Below are positions 28,502-38,056 of a stretch of 64,000 nt of DNA, piece by piece. Made by a program: the position numbers and the translations under genes. How positions within the stretch are numbered: position 1 is the first letter of the stretch; each line of letters opens with the position of its first letter. Origin of the DNA: Mycobacteroides chelonae CCUG 47445 (lineage in GTDB: Bacteria; Actinomycetota; Actinomycetes; Mycobacteriales; Mycobacteriaceae); NCBI RefSeq assembly GCF_001632805.1, contig NZ_CP007220.1:4464001-4528000 (forward strand), written 5' to 3'. Below the pieces are notes generated by a model. The model did not search any database. It was not told the DNA's origin and was given only the letters and a program-made list of their open reading frames with translations.

Positions 28502-30685
28502 ATGCCTATCGCCATCAACAGTGAGCATGTAGCACTTGCAGATTCGGCGCACGCGTTCGTCGAACGTGTGGTGCCCTCCGAGCTGCTGCACGAGACCCTC
28601 GAAACGCCTCTGCCGTGGCCTCCCCCGTTCTGGAAGGCCGCTGCCGATCAGGGTCTTACCTCCGTACACCTCGCCGAATCCGTTGGCGGCCAGGGATTCG
28701 GCGCACTGGAGCTGGCGATTGTGGTGGCCGAGTTCGGGCGGGGCGCCGTGCCCGGGCCATTCGTCCCGTCGGTGATCGCGAGCGCGCTGATCAGCGGCCA
28801 CGATCCCGAGCACCCGCTGCTGGGCGACCTGGCCTCCGGCGCGTCCATCGCCACCTTCGCCTCCACGTCGTCGTTCAACGGTACGGCCTCCGGCGACGGC
28901 CTCACCGTCGATGGGCAGGCTCGTTCGGTACTGACGGCGGCATCAGCGGCCTATGTGGTGGCCCCGGTTTCGGTCGGTGCCGATCGAGTGTGGGTGGTTC
29001 TGAGCGCCGATGACGTCACCCTCGCACCGCAGCAGAGCGTGGACCGGCTGCGACCGGTCGCCCATGTGACGGCCTCCGCGGTCCAGGTACCCGCCGATCG
29101 CGTGCTGACCAACCTCACCGACGCCCGGGCCACCAGCATCATCTCCACGATTGTGTCGGCCGAGGCCGTCGGCGTGGCCCGCTGGGCCACCGACATCGCC
29201 TCCGAATACGCCAAGGTGCGTGAGCAATTCGGCCGCCCCATCGGGCAGTTCCAGGGCATCAAACACAAGTGCGCCACCATGGCCGCCGTCACCGAACGTG
29301 CGACCGCTGCGGTGTGGGACGCCGCACGCGCCCTTGACGATGAGGACGAGACCGCCGGCATTGTGGAGTTCGCGGCCGCCGCGGCGGCGACACTGGCACC
29401 GGCGGCCGCCCAGCAGTGCGCGCAGGACTGCATTCAGGTACACGGCGGCATCGGCTACACCTGGGAGCACGATGCCCACATCTACTACCGCAGAGCGCTG
29501 GGTCTCATTGCTGCCCTGGGGCGTTCCGGCAGTGCGCCCACGACAGTGGTGCGCACCGCCGTCGAGCACGGCCTGCGCAAGGTAGATATCGACCTGGCAC
29601 CGGAAACCGAGGCGCTGCGCCAGGAGATTCGTGCCGAGGTCGCCGCCCTCAAGGAAATCCCGTCCGGGAAGCGCAACACCGCTATCGCCGAAGGCGGATG
29701 GGTACTGCCCTACCTGCCGACGCCTTGGGGGCGCGCCGCGTCACCCATCGAGCAGGTGATCATCTCGCAGGAATTCCTCACCGGAAAGGTGCGCCGGCCC
29801 CAGCTCGGCATCGCGACCTGGCTGGTGCCGTCCATCGTCGCGTATGGCACCGAGGAGCAGAAGCAGCGGTTCCTGCCTCCCACGTTCCGGGGCGAAATGA
29901 TGTGGTGCCAGCTGTTCTCCGAGCCCGGCGCCGGGTCCGATCTCGCGGGTCTGTCCACCAAGGCAGTCAAGGTGGACGGCGGCTGGCGCCTCACCGGCCA
30001 GAAGATCTGGACCTCGGTGGCCCAGTTCGCCGACTGGGGTGCCTGCCTGGCCCGGACCGACCCCAACGCTCCCAAACACAATGGCATCACGTACTTCCTG
30101 GTCGACATGAAGAGTGAGGGTGTCACCGTTCGGCCGCTGCGCGAGATGACCGGTGGCGCACTGTTCAACGAGGTCTTCATCGACGATGTGTTCGTACCCG
30201 ATGAGCTGGTGGTCGGCGAGGTCGACCGTGGCTGGGAGGTAAGCCGCAACACCCTGACCGCGGAACGGGTTTCGATCGGCAGCTCCGACCTGCCGTTCCT
30301 GGCCAGCCTCGACGACCTGGTGTCCTTCATCGGCGAGCACGAGCTCAGCGAGGTCGCACGCGACCGGGCGGGCCAACTCATCGCCGAAGGGCATGGGGTG
30401 AAGCTGCTGAATCTGCGCTCCACGCTCCTCACTCTGGCCGGCGGCGACCCGATGCCGTCGGCGGCCGTGTCCAAGCTGCTGGGCATGCGTACCGGGCAGG
30501 GATATGCCGAGTTCGTGGTGAACCATTTCGGACCGGACGGCGCTATCGGCGATTCCGAGCAGGAACAAGGTCGCTGGGCCGACTATCTTCTAGCTAGCCG
30601 TGCCACCACCATCTACGGTGGCACCTCCGAAGTGCAGCTAAACATCATTGCCGAGCGACTGTTAGGACTACCGCGTGACCCGTAA
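28502..30685 (+). CDS. fadE6: tandem acyl-CoA dehydrogenase, FadE6-like
   Basis: At 727 residues the protein is two fused acyl-CoA dehydrogenase domains (about 1-350 and 365-727). Both show FAD-binding and C-terminal signatures (CIQVHGGIGYTWEHD in the first, IYGGTSEVQLNIIAERLLGLPRDP in the second). Such double-length FadEs build complete active sites within one chain and desaturate bulky acyl-CoAs. The sequence agrees closely with my memory of M. tuberculosis FadE6 (Rv0271c), and FadD2 and PolD2 homologues nearby support orthology. Its stop overlaps the next gene by 11 bases. Confidence 0.85.
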   Translation: MPIAINSEHVALADSAHAFVERVVPSELLHETLETPLPWPPPFWKAAADQGLTSVHLAESVGGQGFGALELAIVVAEFGRGAVPGPFVPSVIASALISGHDPEHPLLGDLASGASIATFASTSSFNGTASGDGLTVDGQARSVLTAASAAYVVAPVSVGADRVWVVLSADDVTLAPQQSVDRLRPVAHVTASAVQVPADRVLTNLTDARATSIISTIVSAEAVGVARWATDIASEYAKVREQFGRPIGQFQGIKHKCATMAAVTERATAAVWDAARALDDEDETAGIVEFAAAAAATLAPAAAQQCAQDCIQVHGGIGYTWEHDAHIYYRRALGLIAALGRSGSAPTTVVRTAVEHGLRKVDIDLAPETEALRQEIRAEVAALKEIPSGKRNTAIAEGGWVLPYLPTPWGRAASPIEQVIISQEFLTGKVRRPQLGIATWLVPSIVAYGTEEQKQRFLPPTFRGEMMWCQLFSEPGAGSDLAGLSTKAVKVDGGWRLTGQKIWTSVAQFADWGACLARTDPNAPKHNGITYFLVDMKSEGVTVRPLREMTGGALFNEVFIDDVFVPDELVVGEVDRGWEVSRNTLTAERVSIGSSDLPFLASLDDLVSFIGEHELSEVARDRAGQLIAEGHGVKLLNLRSTLLTLAGGDPMPSAAVSKLLGMRTGQGYAEFVVNHFGPDGAIGDSEQEQGRWADYLLASRATTIYGGTSEVQLNIIAERLLGLPRDP

Positions 30686-31616
30686 TACCGCGACCGAAAC
30701 CGCGTGGCGTCAGCATGAGGACTTTTTCACCGCTGCTGACGGCACCCGAATCGGGTTCTCAGATACCGGGAACCGCACGGCGCCCGTCACCGTGCTGTTC
30801 CTGCACGGCTGGACCCAGAACCGCGAGGCCTGGGACGATGTGGCGGGTCCGCTGCACGAGCGCAATCCCGAACTGCGCATCGTCGCACTGGATCACCGGG
30901 GCCACGGTCAGTCCGATCCGGCACCCCAAGGCTCGGTGAACGTTCCCCAACTGGCCACGGATGCAGCCGACTTCATCAATGCCGAAATCCCGAGCGGACA
31001 GATCGTGATCGTCGGTCACTCGATGGGCGGCATGACCATGATGGGCCTCGGTGAGTATCACCCGGACCTGGTCGCGCGGCGGATATCCGGCGCGGTCTTC
31101 GTCGCCACCTCGGCGGGCCGGCTGCTGCACCGGCTCCGGGTCGTCCCGCCGGTGTTCGAAGTCGTCAAGGCGGTGATCCTGGGTGTGGTGGCGCAGGGCT
31201 GGTTCCTCCAGCAGGGCTATCTCATGCGCCCCATCATTTCGACGTTGGTGTTCGGGCGTGACCCACGGCCGTACGACGTGAGCCGAGTGTGGGACCAAAT
31301 CCGCTCCGGCACCCCGCGCAGCTACAAGGATGCCGCCGAAAGCATGGTGCTGCACGAGGACCTGACCGAAGGCCTGAGCGCCTTCCGTGGCAAGCCCGCC
31401 GCGGTGTTGGCGGGTGCCCGCGACTTCCTCACTCCGGCAGGCGATTCCCGCATCATTGCCGCGGCGCTGGAGACCAACGAGCTGCGCACCTACCCGGGCT
31501 CGGGCCACATGCTGCCCAACGAGCGCGCCAGCGAGGTTGTCAACGAGATCGTCACGGTGCTCGAGGCGATAGCTCACGCGCCGACCACCCGGGCTGCCAA
31601 GGAATCTGCCGGGTAA
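30675..31616 (+). CDS. alpha/beta hydrolase
   Basis: The 313-residue enzyme has HGWTQ for the oxyanion hole, GHSMGG with nucleophile Ser116, GARDFLTP (acid) and GSGHMLP (His), the typical pattern of soluble esterases and epoxide/C-C hydrolases. The GTG start lies inside the fadE6 end, implying coupling. It is the last gene of the plus-strand run begun at 24.9 kb. Confidence 0.88.
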   Translation: MTRNTATETAWRQHEDFFTAADGTRIGFSDTGNRTAPVTVLFLHGWTQNREAWDDVAGPLHERNPELRIVALDHRGHGQSDPAPQGSVNVPQLATDAADFINAEIPSGQIVIVGHSMGGMTMMGLGEYHPDLVARRISGAVFVATSAGRLLHRLRVVPPVFEVVKAVILGVVAQGWFLQQGYLMRPIISTLVFGRDPRPYDVSRVWDQIRSGTPRSYKDAAESMVLHEDLTEGLSAFRGKPAAVLAGARDFLTPAGDSRIIAAALETNELRTYPGSGHMLPNERASEVVNEIVTVLEAIAHAPTTRAAKESAG

Positions 31617-31646
31617 TCGGCGTCCCGGCGGCAGGCCGTTTGCCTG

Positions 31647-32111
31647 CTAGCTGTAGCGGCCCTGAAGTCGCGTCAGTGTGCCCTCGATCCCGCTGGCGTT
31701 TGCCTTGATGAAGCCAGGCAGTTTGTAGTTCAGCAGGGTCTGTATCGCACCGGCATTACGGAAGTCGAACGTCTCCGTGACACGGGTACTGGTTGGCGAT
31801 AGGGCATCAAATTCCCACCGCCACTTGTGGCCCAGCGGATGCCGCCATTCGATGACCCTGTCGGGTTCGAGCTCCGTCACGGTGCTGGTGATGCGGTAAG
31901 GAAGCCCGAACATCCGCATGCCGGTGGAAAAGCGCGAACCAACCTCGAGATGATCAGGCGTGCGGATGTTCTGGCCGACAGTTCCCGACCCGTCCAGTTC
32001 GTGGTGGCGTCGCGGATCGGCGACGATACCGAACAACTCCGATGCCGGAGCAGACACTTCGACCGAGCGACGCACCTGCTGGGGCCCCGCCTCTACCACT
32101 GATACCGACAT
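31647..32111 (-). CDS. SRPBCC-superfamily (polyketide cyclase/START-like) protein
   Basis: The 154-residue sequence, with [31 protein letters not shown] followed by alternating strands and a long C-terminal helix, is the SRPBCC lipid-binding fold. Members bind or cyclise hydrophobic ligands; no catalytic residue can be assigned. It is the last gene of an operon with the saccharopine-dehydrogenase-like gene and fadD2. Confidence 0.85.
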   Translation of the reverse strand: MSVSVVEAGPQQVRRSVEVSAPASELFGIVADPRRHHELDGSGTVGQNIRTPDHLEVGSRFSTGMRMFGLPYRITSTVTELEPDRVIEWRHPLGHKWRWEFDALSPTSTRVTETFDFRNAGAIQTLLNYKLPGFIKANASGIEGTLTRLQGRYS

Positions 32112-32138
32112 ACACCCACTCCTTCGTTTACCGGAGAA

Positions 32139-33386
32139 CTAGAGCCGTTCGACTTCGACCGTCACGCCCTGGGCCACCCGCAGCCGCTTCAGCAATGGAT
32201 CTCCCATGGCGGCCGCAGGCGTCAAAACCCCAAGTCTGTCCGGCAATTCGCTGCGATCGAGCGCCAGAGTCAGGCCACTTTCACCCAGGAGCACGGCGGT
32301 CGCCTTATATCCGGGGTCGCCCTCCTGCGCGATGACCGCGCGGTACCGCACACCCTGGGTTGTGGTCGTGTACGTCTCGACGCGGTAGTGACCCTTGTTC
32401 CGGGTACGCTCGCTGGGGCCCGAGCCTGGCTTCGGAAGTAGACGCTGCGCAACAAATTTCGGCATGCGGACCCGCGTCCCCAGCCCGAAGCCGGCCGTCA
32501 GGAATCCGGTGACGGCGGCCGCGGCGATCGGCGCGACCACCGAACTTCCCAGGCTCATCACCTCGCGATAACGTATCCGGGTTCCATAACCCCAGTCCAA
32601 CAATGCGTTGCTACGTCGCACAATCCGGGTGTTGACCGGTCCCATAAAGAAGGCTCCCAGCCACTTGCCCGCCAATTCCGGCGCCACGGATTCACCACGG
32701 AGCGTCTGGAATTCACGTTGGCGCCCCACTTCCGGTTCGGCGGGGCGGTCCGGGCTCAGCGAGTAGGGGTCCTGAGAGTTGCGGCGCACCTCCGGATCCT
32801 CGGCACTCGCCTCCATTACCTCGACCATGGATGCGGCCGTGCCACCGCTGACACCGCCGCGGAACTTGCTCAGCACATAGGTTGTCTCGAGCAGCTCGCC
32901 GGTACCGTCTTCCTGAGCCTGCCGGTACAGCGCATACACGCTCAGATCCGATGGGATGGAATCGAATCCGCAGCAGTGAACGATTCTGGCGCCAGTGTCG
33001 GCGGCCTGCTTGCCGTAGACGTCGATGCTCTCCCGCACGAAGTTGACCTCACCGGTCAGGTCCGCGTAGTCGGTTCCCGCCTCGGCACACGCGGCCACCA
33101 ACGGCAGTCCATATTTCGTGTACGGCCCGACGGTGGTGACAACCACCTGAGCAGAAGCCGCCATGGCCGCCAGCGTGGCCGGTCGCGTGGCATCGGCCTC
33201 GATCAACGGCCAGTCTCGCACCGCCGGTCCACACTCATCACGCACGGCGGCAAGCTTTTCGGTGTTTCGTCCCGCCAGTGCGATCCGTGCGCCAGTGGCC
33301 TCGACGCGTCCCGCCAGGTACTGCGCGGTAAGTCTGCCGACGTATCCCGTCGCTCCGTAGAGAACGATGTCGTATTCCCGGGACAT
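32139..33386 (-). CDS. saccharopine-dehydrogenase-like / trans-acting enoyl reductase family protein
   Basis: The 415-residue protein opens with the NAD(P) motif YGATGYVGRLTAQYLAG and continues with TTVGPYTKYGLPLVAACAEAGTDYADLTGE, characteristic of the mycobacterial saccharopine-dehydrogenase-like group that includes the trans enoyl reductase Rv2953. A role in complex-lipid reduction is plausible but unproven. It lies 3 bases from fadD2. Confidence 0.87.
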   Translation of the reverse strand: MSREYDIVLYGATGYVGRLTAQYLAGRVEATGARIALAGRNTEKLAAVRDECGPAVRDWPLIEADATRPATLAAMAASAQVVVTTVGPYTKYGLPLVAACAEAGTDYADLTGEVNFVRESIDVYGKQAADTGARIVHCCGFDSIPSDLSVYALYRQAQEDGTGELLETTYVLSKFRGGVSGGTAASMVEVMEASAEDPEVRRNSQDPYSLSPDRPAEPEVGRQREFQTLRGESVAPELAGKWLGAFFMGPVNTRIVRRSNALLDWGYGTRIRYREVMSLGSSVVAPIAAAAVTGFLTAGFGLGTRVRMPKFVAQRLLPKPGSGPSERTRNKGHYRVETYTTTTQGVRYRAVIAQEGDPGYKATAVLLGESGLTLALDRSELPDRLGVLTPAAAMGDPLLKRLRVAQGVTVEVERL

Positions 33387-33389
33387 CGG

Positions 33390-35060
33390 CTATACCTCCA
33401 AGTCGCGCAGCTGGCGCTTGAGGATCTTGCCGGAGGGGTTGCGCGGCAAGATATCCAGGAAGACAACGTCACGTGGCACCTTGTATCGGGCCAGGTTGTC
33501 GCGCACGTACGCACGGATGCCGTCGGCATCCACCGTCGATTCGGGGTGGCGGACCACGAACGCACGCAACCGTGCACCCCAGTCCGGATCGTCGACTCCC
33601 AATGCGGTCGCCTCGATGACCTCTGGGTGTCCGCTGATGAGGTCTTCGACCTCTGCCGGGAACACGTTCTCGCCACCCGAGACGATCATCTCGTCATCAC
33701 GTCCGGAGACATAGAGCAGCCCATGCTCGTCGAAGTAGCCGACGTCACCACTGGACATCAGTCCGTCGATGATCTGCTTGTGCCCGCCGCCGGTGTAGCC
33801 GTCGAACGGAATTGCGTTGCTTACGAAGATCCGCCCGACGATGCCCTGCGAGACCGGCTTTCCTTCGTCATCAAGGATTTTCACGGTGGCGCCCTTGACA
33901 ACAGGGCCCACTGTGGATGGATTGATGGCCAGATCCTGGGGCCGCGCGATGGTGGCGAAGGCGACCTCGGTGGAGCCGTACAGGTTGTAGATAACCGGCC
34001 CCAGCGTGTCCAGCGCGCGGGAGGCCAGCTCGCCACCCAACTGTGATCCCGACACGAAAACGATACGCAGGGAAGACAAGTCGGGCTTGCTCGCGGCCTC
34101 GTCAATGGCGTTCAAGATGCGGTTGAGCATCACCGGAACGACCACGACGGCGGTCACCCGATACTTCTCGATATCGGAGAGCACGTTCTCCGGCTTGAAC
34201 TTGCGATGCAGGATCAGGGTGCAGCCCAGGGTGAGCGCCAGGCTCTGATGCAGGTATCCCAGGGCGTGGAACATCGGGGCGGGCACCGATGTCACCTCGC
34301 CAGATCGGAACGGCACATGCGAAAACATGCCGCCGACCGGCGCCAGGGTCAGCGCCAGCTTGCGCGGCGCTCCCTTCGGCGTGCCGGTGGTGCCACTGGT
34401 CAGGATCACCAACGACGAGTACTTCGAGGGGCGCGGCGCGGCAGAGGTGCTGTTGCGTTTGATGACCGAGGCGATGGTCTCGTCGTCAGAGGCGGGTTGA
34501 TCCGGGTTCTCCGGGTTGGTCGGCAAGGCCATGATCCGGCCCAGCTCGGGACTGTAGCCGTCCAGGAACTCGGCATATTCGGCGTCGTAGATCAGGACAC
34601 GGGCGCCTTCACGCTCGGCGACCTCCTTGGTCTGCGGCCCAGAGAAATCGGTATTGAGCAGGATCACCCGGGCACCGGCGCGGTGTGCGGCGTAGTTCGC
34701 GATGATGAACCAGCGGTGGTTACGCGCCAGGATGGCCACGCCGTCGCCGCCCTTGATACCGAGACGGTTCAGTCCGTGCGCCAGGGCATTGACGGCGTCG
34801 TTGAGCTCGGCGTAGGTGATCGAGCCCTCGTCGTCGATGATGGCGGTCCGAGCCGGGCTGCGGTGCGCGCCGAAGCCCGGTACCGCGCCGATCTCACCGA
34901 ACCGGTAGAAGTCGCGGACGATCGCCGCGAGCACGTTGGGCGGATCGAGTTTGAGCATGCCCGCCTCGATGACCTTGCGGAGATAATGCAGCTCAGCGCC
35001 ACCGCGCTTCGCAAGAGTCTGAAGTTTCGAGAAGAGCGGCCGTTCGGCGATGATCGACAT
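33390..35060 (-). CDS. fadD2: fatty-acid-CoA ligase, FadD2-like
   Basis: The AMP-binding core is clear: LTSGTTGTPKG (P-loop), NLYGSTEVAFATIA, YVSGRDDEMIVSGGENVFPAEVE and a C-terminal NPSGKILKR lysine. It activates a carboxylate through acyl-AMP to acyl-CoA. The N-terminal AELHYLRKVIEAG segment and neighbours (PolD2 divergent, fadE6 nearby) match M. tuberculosis FadD2 (Rv0270). ATG 35060 is used; the frame extends to a TTG at 35102. Confidence 0.85.
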   Translation of the reverse strand: MSIIAERPLFSKLQTLAKRGGAELHYLRKVIEAGMLKLDPPNVLAAIVRDFYRFGEIGAVPGFGAHRSPARTAIIDDEGSITYAELNDAVNALAHGLNRLGIKGGDGVAILARNHRWFIIANYAAHRAGARVILLNTDFSGPQTKEVAEREGARVLIYDAEYAEFLDGYSPELGRIMALPTNPENPDQPASDDETIASVIKRNSTSAAPRPSKYSSLVILTSGTTGTPKGAPRKLALTLAPVGGMFSHVPFRSGEVTSVPAPMFHALGYLHQSLALTLGCTLILHRKFKPENVLSDIEKYRVTAVVVVPVMLNRILNAIDEAASKPDLSSLRIVFVSGSQLGGELASRALDTLGPVIYNLYGSTEVAFATIARPQDLAINPSTVGPVVKGATVKILDDEGKPVSQGIVGRIFVSNAIPFDGYTGGGHKQIIDGLMSSGDVGYFDEHGLLYVSGRDDEMIVSGGENVFPAEVEDLISGHPEVIEATALGVDDPDWGARLRAFVVRHPESTVDADGIRAYVRDNLARYKVPRDVVFLDILPRNPSGKILKRQLRDLEV

Positions 35061-35169
35061 GATCGACAGCCTATGTGACCTCCCTCTCAGCGGCACAGCC
35101 AACCGGTCGGTCGGGGGCCCGTCACCAACTACGCCCGGGAAAGTCGGTCTGCAGCCCTACGATGACGCC

Positions 35170-36378
35170 ATGGCAGACATCGTGCTGCAGGTCGCGGGGC
35201 GCGAGGTCACCATCACGCACCCCGACAAGGTGGTCTTTCCCCCGGGTGAGAACACAGCGGGCATCACCAAGGGCGACCTGGTGCATTACTACCTGGATGT
35301 CGCCGAAGGGGCACTGCGCGGAGTGCGTAACCGGCCGATGATTCTGAAGCGGTTCGTCAAGGGCATCTCACAGGAGGCGGTGTTCCAGAAAAGGGTGCCC
35401 GAGAAGCGGCCCGACTGGATCGCCTCCGCGGAGCTGCACTATGCGCGCGGGACCTCCGCCCGAGAGGCCGTCGTCACCGATGCGGCGTCGTTGGCGTGGG
35501 TGGTCAACCTGGGGTGTGTGGATCTCAATCCGCACCCGGTGCGTGCAGACGATCTCGATCATCCTGACGAGCTGCGCATTGACCTGGACCCCGTCCCAGG
35601 GGTGCCATGGAGCCAGATCCTCGACGTCGCGTTCGTCGTGCGCGAGGTTCTCGAAGACCATGGGCTGACGGCATGGCCGAAGACCTCCGGCTCGCGCGGC
35701 TTTCATATCTACGCGCCCATCGCGCCGAGATGGACGTTCCGGGAGCTGCGCCTGGCCGCCGAGACGGTGGCCCGCGAGGTGGAGCGCCGCGCCCCGGAAT
35801 TGGCGACCAGCCGGTGGTGGAAGGAGGAACGCCACGGGGTGTTCGTCGACTTCAACCAGAACGCCAAGGACCGCACGGTGGCATCGGCGTACTCCGTACG
35901 TGCCACCCCCGATGCCCGGGTGTCGACGCCGCTGCGCTGGGACGAGGTCGCGCGTTGTCGCCCTTCGGAGTTCACGCTGCACACCGTGCGCGAACGATTC
36001 TCCGAGATCGGTGATCCGTGGCGGGACATGGACGATGCCTCTGGCGCGCTAGATCAGCTGCTGGAGTTGGCCGCCGAGCTGGGCCCTGCCGAAAAGGCCC
36101 CGAAAGGTGCTTCCCGGGACGGTCGGCGTCAGTCGATCATGCCGCTCATCGAGATTGCGCGAACGAAGACCAAGCCGGAGGCCGAGGCGGCATTCGAACA
36201 ATGGACATCCCGGTATCCCGAAACGGCAAAAATCCTTGAGCCGCAGGATGTTCTGATCGACGGCATGCGCGGCCCCAGCTCAGTCTGGTACCGAGTACGG
36301 ATCAACCTTATCCATGTCCCGGAGGCACAACGGCCCCAACAGGAAGAATTGATCGCCGACTATTCGCCCTGGAACTAG
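35170..36378 (+). CDS. stand-alone primase-polymerase of the LigD POL family (PolD2-like)
   Basis: The 402-residue protein corresponds to the polymerase domain of bacterial NHEJ ligase D. LRIDLDPVPG holds the two metal-binding aspartates of the primase-polymerase fold, and SGSRGFHIYAPI is the conserved nucleotide-binding segment. No ligase or nuclease domain is present. Homologues called PolD1/PolD2 in M. smegmatis make short RNA/DNA extensions in repair; position beside fadD2 points to the Rv0269c type (PolD2). It is divergent from fadD2 with 109 bases between. Confidence 0.9.
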   Translation: MADIVLQVAGREVTITHPDKVVFPPGENTAGITKGDLVHYYLDVAEGALRGVRNRPMILKRFVKGISQEAVFQKRVPEKRPDWIASAELHYARGTSAREAVVTDAASLAWVVNLGCVDLNPHPVRADDLDHPDELRIDLDPVPGVPWSQILDVAFVVREVLEDHGLTAWPKTSGSRGFHIYAPIAPRWTFRELRLAAETVAREVERRAPELATSRWWKEERHGVFVDFNQNAKDRTVASAYSVRATPDARVSTPLRWDEVARCRPSEFTLHTVRERFSEIGDPWRDMDDASGALDQLLELAAELGPAEKAPKGASRDGRRQSIMPLIEIARTKTKPEAEAAFEQWTSRYPETAKILEPQDVLIDGMRGPSSVWYRVRINLIHVPEAQRPQQEELIADYSPWN

Positions 36379-36770
36379 CCCTGCTGCGCCGGCTGCGCAG
36401 CCAACGAGGCGGCACCCAACACCACGGCCGATAACGCCACTGTGGTGCCGAGAGCCGAAGTCAACTTACTGATTTCACCCCGACGCCCGGCCGCGGCAAT
36501 CGCCACCGCGTCGACAGCGTCAACCACCACATTGAGGCCAAGGAATGTCCTGGGTACGGTGAACACATCCAGGCGCGCCAGGCCCAGCGCCAGTACCGCG
36601 TTGCGGATTCCGAACATCCGCATCGCGAACACGGCGGGTGTACCCGCGATCTGCATGCGGAAAAGCCGCGCAAACAGGTACGGAGCAAAGAGGCTTCCGG
36701 ATGCGACGGTACTGCGCCCCAGAATGAACAGCTTCAGAAGGCTCGGGCGCTTGGCCACTTGTGCAGGCAT
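36375..36770 (-). CDS. small integral membrane protein, unknown function
   Basis: The 131-residue protein has about three to four hydrophobic helices (for example TPAVFAMRMFGIRNAVLALGLA and TVALSAVVLGAASLAA) separated by short basic loops. Start ATG 36770 has GAGGAG upstream. The stop overlaps the polD2 stop by four bases on the opposite strand. I do not recognise the family with confidence. Confidence 0.7.
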   Translation of the reverse strand: MPAQVAKRPSLLKLFILGRSTVASGSLFAPYLFARLFRMQIAGTPAVFAMRMFGIRNAVLALGLARLDVFTVPRTFLGLNVVVDAVDAVAIAAAGRRGEISKLTSALGTTVALSAVVLGAASLAAQPAQQG

Positions 36771-37070
36771 GGAATTCTCCTCATTGAGTCATATCCGCAA
36801 TACGTTGCCGTACAACGCATTTACTGTACTACATAAGTAGACTGATCGGTATACTAATCCCGATTGCCTTGGCGCGCAATACCCGCCCCGGATGCGCACT
36901 CCCGGACGCCCTGGCGCGAGAAGCCCGCCCGTTATGTGACTGGCGTCACACACCGGACAGGGGTGTGATACCCGATATTACCGACTATTCAATTTACGAT
37001 TACCCATCTACCGTAAATGCGTTCGGTGCAGCGACCCGCACGCACCGACAGACGCACAAGGAGGTGCGCA
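36771..37070. other. regulatory gap between small membrane gene and oxidase operon
   Basis: The first 90 bases are AT-rich and contain promoter-like sequence for the leftward gene. A perfect CRP-type palindrome lies at 36935-36950. No protein gene is convincing here. Confidence 0.55.
36935..36950. promoter_or_regulatory. CRP (cAMP receptor protein) binding site
   Basis: TGTGA-CTGGCG-TCACA is an exact match to the mycobacterial CRP consensus TGTGA-N6-TCACA. It lies 165 bases upstream of the leftward membrane gene and 354 bases upstream of the oxidase-like operon. Confidence 0.75.
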
Positions 37071-37214
37071 TTGAGCCGTGCATCCGCTCTTCATCGGCCT
37101 CGCCATCGGTTCCAGAGTTGGCTCTACACAACACGCCTGGTGTCGTCCGACCTTGAGTTCAACCTCGGATCGGTGCGGATATCCGTGATCGCTTCTCGTC
37201 GTTCCCGAGCCTGA
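37071..37214 (+). CDS. possible 47-residue leader peptide
   Basis: A TTG at 37071 is preceded by a strong AAGGAGG with ideal spacing and opens a 47-residue, Arg/Ser-rich frame ending 89 bases before the membrane-protein start. It has no recognisable domain. The strong ribosome site is the main evidence; it could be a regulatory upstream ORF between the CRP site and the operon. Confidence 0.35.
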   Translation: MSRASALHRPRHRFQSWLYTTRLVSSDLEFNLGSVRISVIASRRSRA

Positions 37215-37303
37215 GCACAGCGAGACCGCACCCGGAAATCCTCGCTCGCCGGCAATCGCTGCGCCCTGGAACCTTCTGCTCACGTATTGAGGAGTCTGCC
37301 CAC

Positions 37304-38056
37304 ATGTCATCAAACGTCCGCACACAGGCCGTATTCACCGCCATCGGAATCGGCGGATTCACACTGGCGTTCGTCGTCGGATGGATCCTTTTGGCGCGCT
37401 TTGTATTACCCGCACCCAGCCCGGCCTGGAGCGCCGAACAGCTGGCGGCGTTCTATGTGGGGAACAAGAATCACATACGGCTCGGGTGCATCGTGGCTCT
37501 GTTCTTCCTGCCGCTCTTTGCACTGCCACTGGGGGTGGTACTCGCCCGGCTACACCGAGCGGAAAGAGGCACCCCGGTGTTTACCTACGCATCGTTGGTA
37601 CTCATGCCGATCGCGCTCTTTCTCCTGATTCTTCCGTTCATCGCGTGGTCGGTGGCCGCTTTCCGCCCCGAACAAATCGAACCGCAGATCACCCAGGCAC
37701 TCAACGACCTGGGGTGGTTCATTTTCCTCTTCACCTGGGCCGTGTTCACCGTCCTGTTCACGCTCATGGCGATAGCGATCCTGCGCGCCGAACCCGGCAA
37801 CGAGCCGTTGCCACGCTGGTCGGCCTATCTCCTCCTCTGGTGTGGACTTCTGTTCGCCGGATCAGTCCTGATCATTTTCTTCAAGGACGGGCCATTTGCG
37901 TACGACGGGCTCGTCGGCCTGTACATCCCGGCGGCCGCCACCGCGATCTTCCAGGCAGGGATGTTCGTGGCGCTCGCGCAGGCCCTTCTATCCGACTATC
38001 GCGCCCAGACAGGGGTTTCCACCTACCGAGAGCAATTCCACCCAACGGCCTCATGA
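37304..38056 (+). CDS. six-helix membrane protein of unknown function in oxidase-like operon
   Basis: The 250-residue protein has about six membrane helices (roughly 10-33, 56-80, 93-115, 137-160, 176-196, 205-228) with no signature metal ligands. ATG 37304 is preceded by GAGGAG. Its stop overlaps the subunit-III-like gene by ATGA, so the two are translationally coupled and likely function together. Confidence 0.8.
   Translation: MSSNVRTQAVFTAIGIGGFTLAFVVGWILLARFVLPAPSPAWSAEQLAAFYVGNKNHIRLGCIVALFFLPLFALPLGVVLARLHRAERGTPVFTYASLVLMPIALFLLILPFIAWSVAAFRPEQIEPQITQALNDLGWFIFLFTWAVFTVLFTLMAIAILRAEPGNEPLPRWSAYLLLWCGLLFAGSVLIIFFKDGPFAYDGLVGLYIPAAATAIFQAGMFVALAQALLSDYRAQTGVSTYREQFHPTAS

Noticed and set aside
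32718..34046. 442-codon plus-strand frame across the reductase and fadD2 genes
   Set aside because: Shadow of two overlapping minus-strand enzymes with clear motifs.
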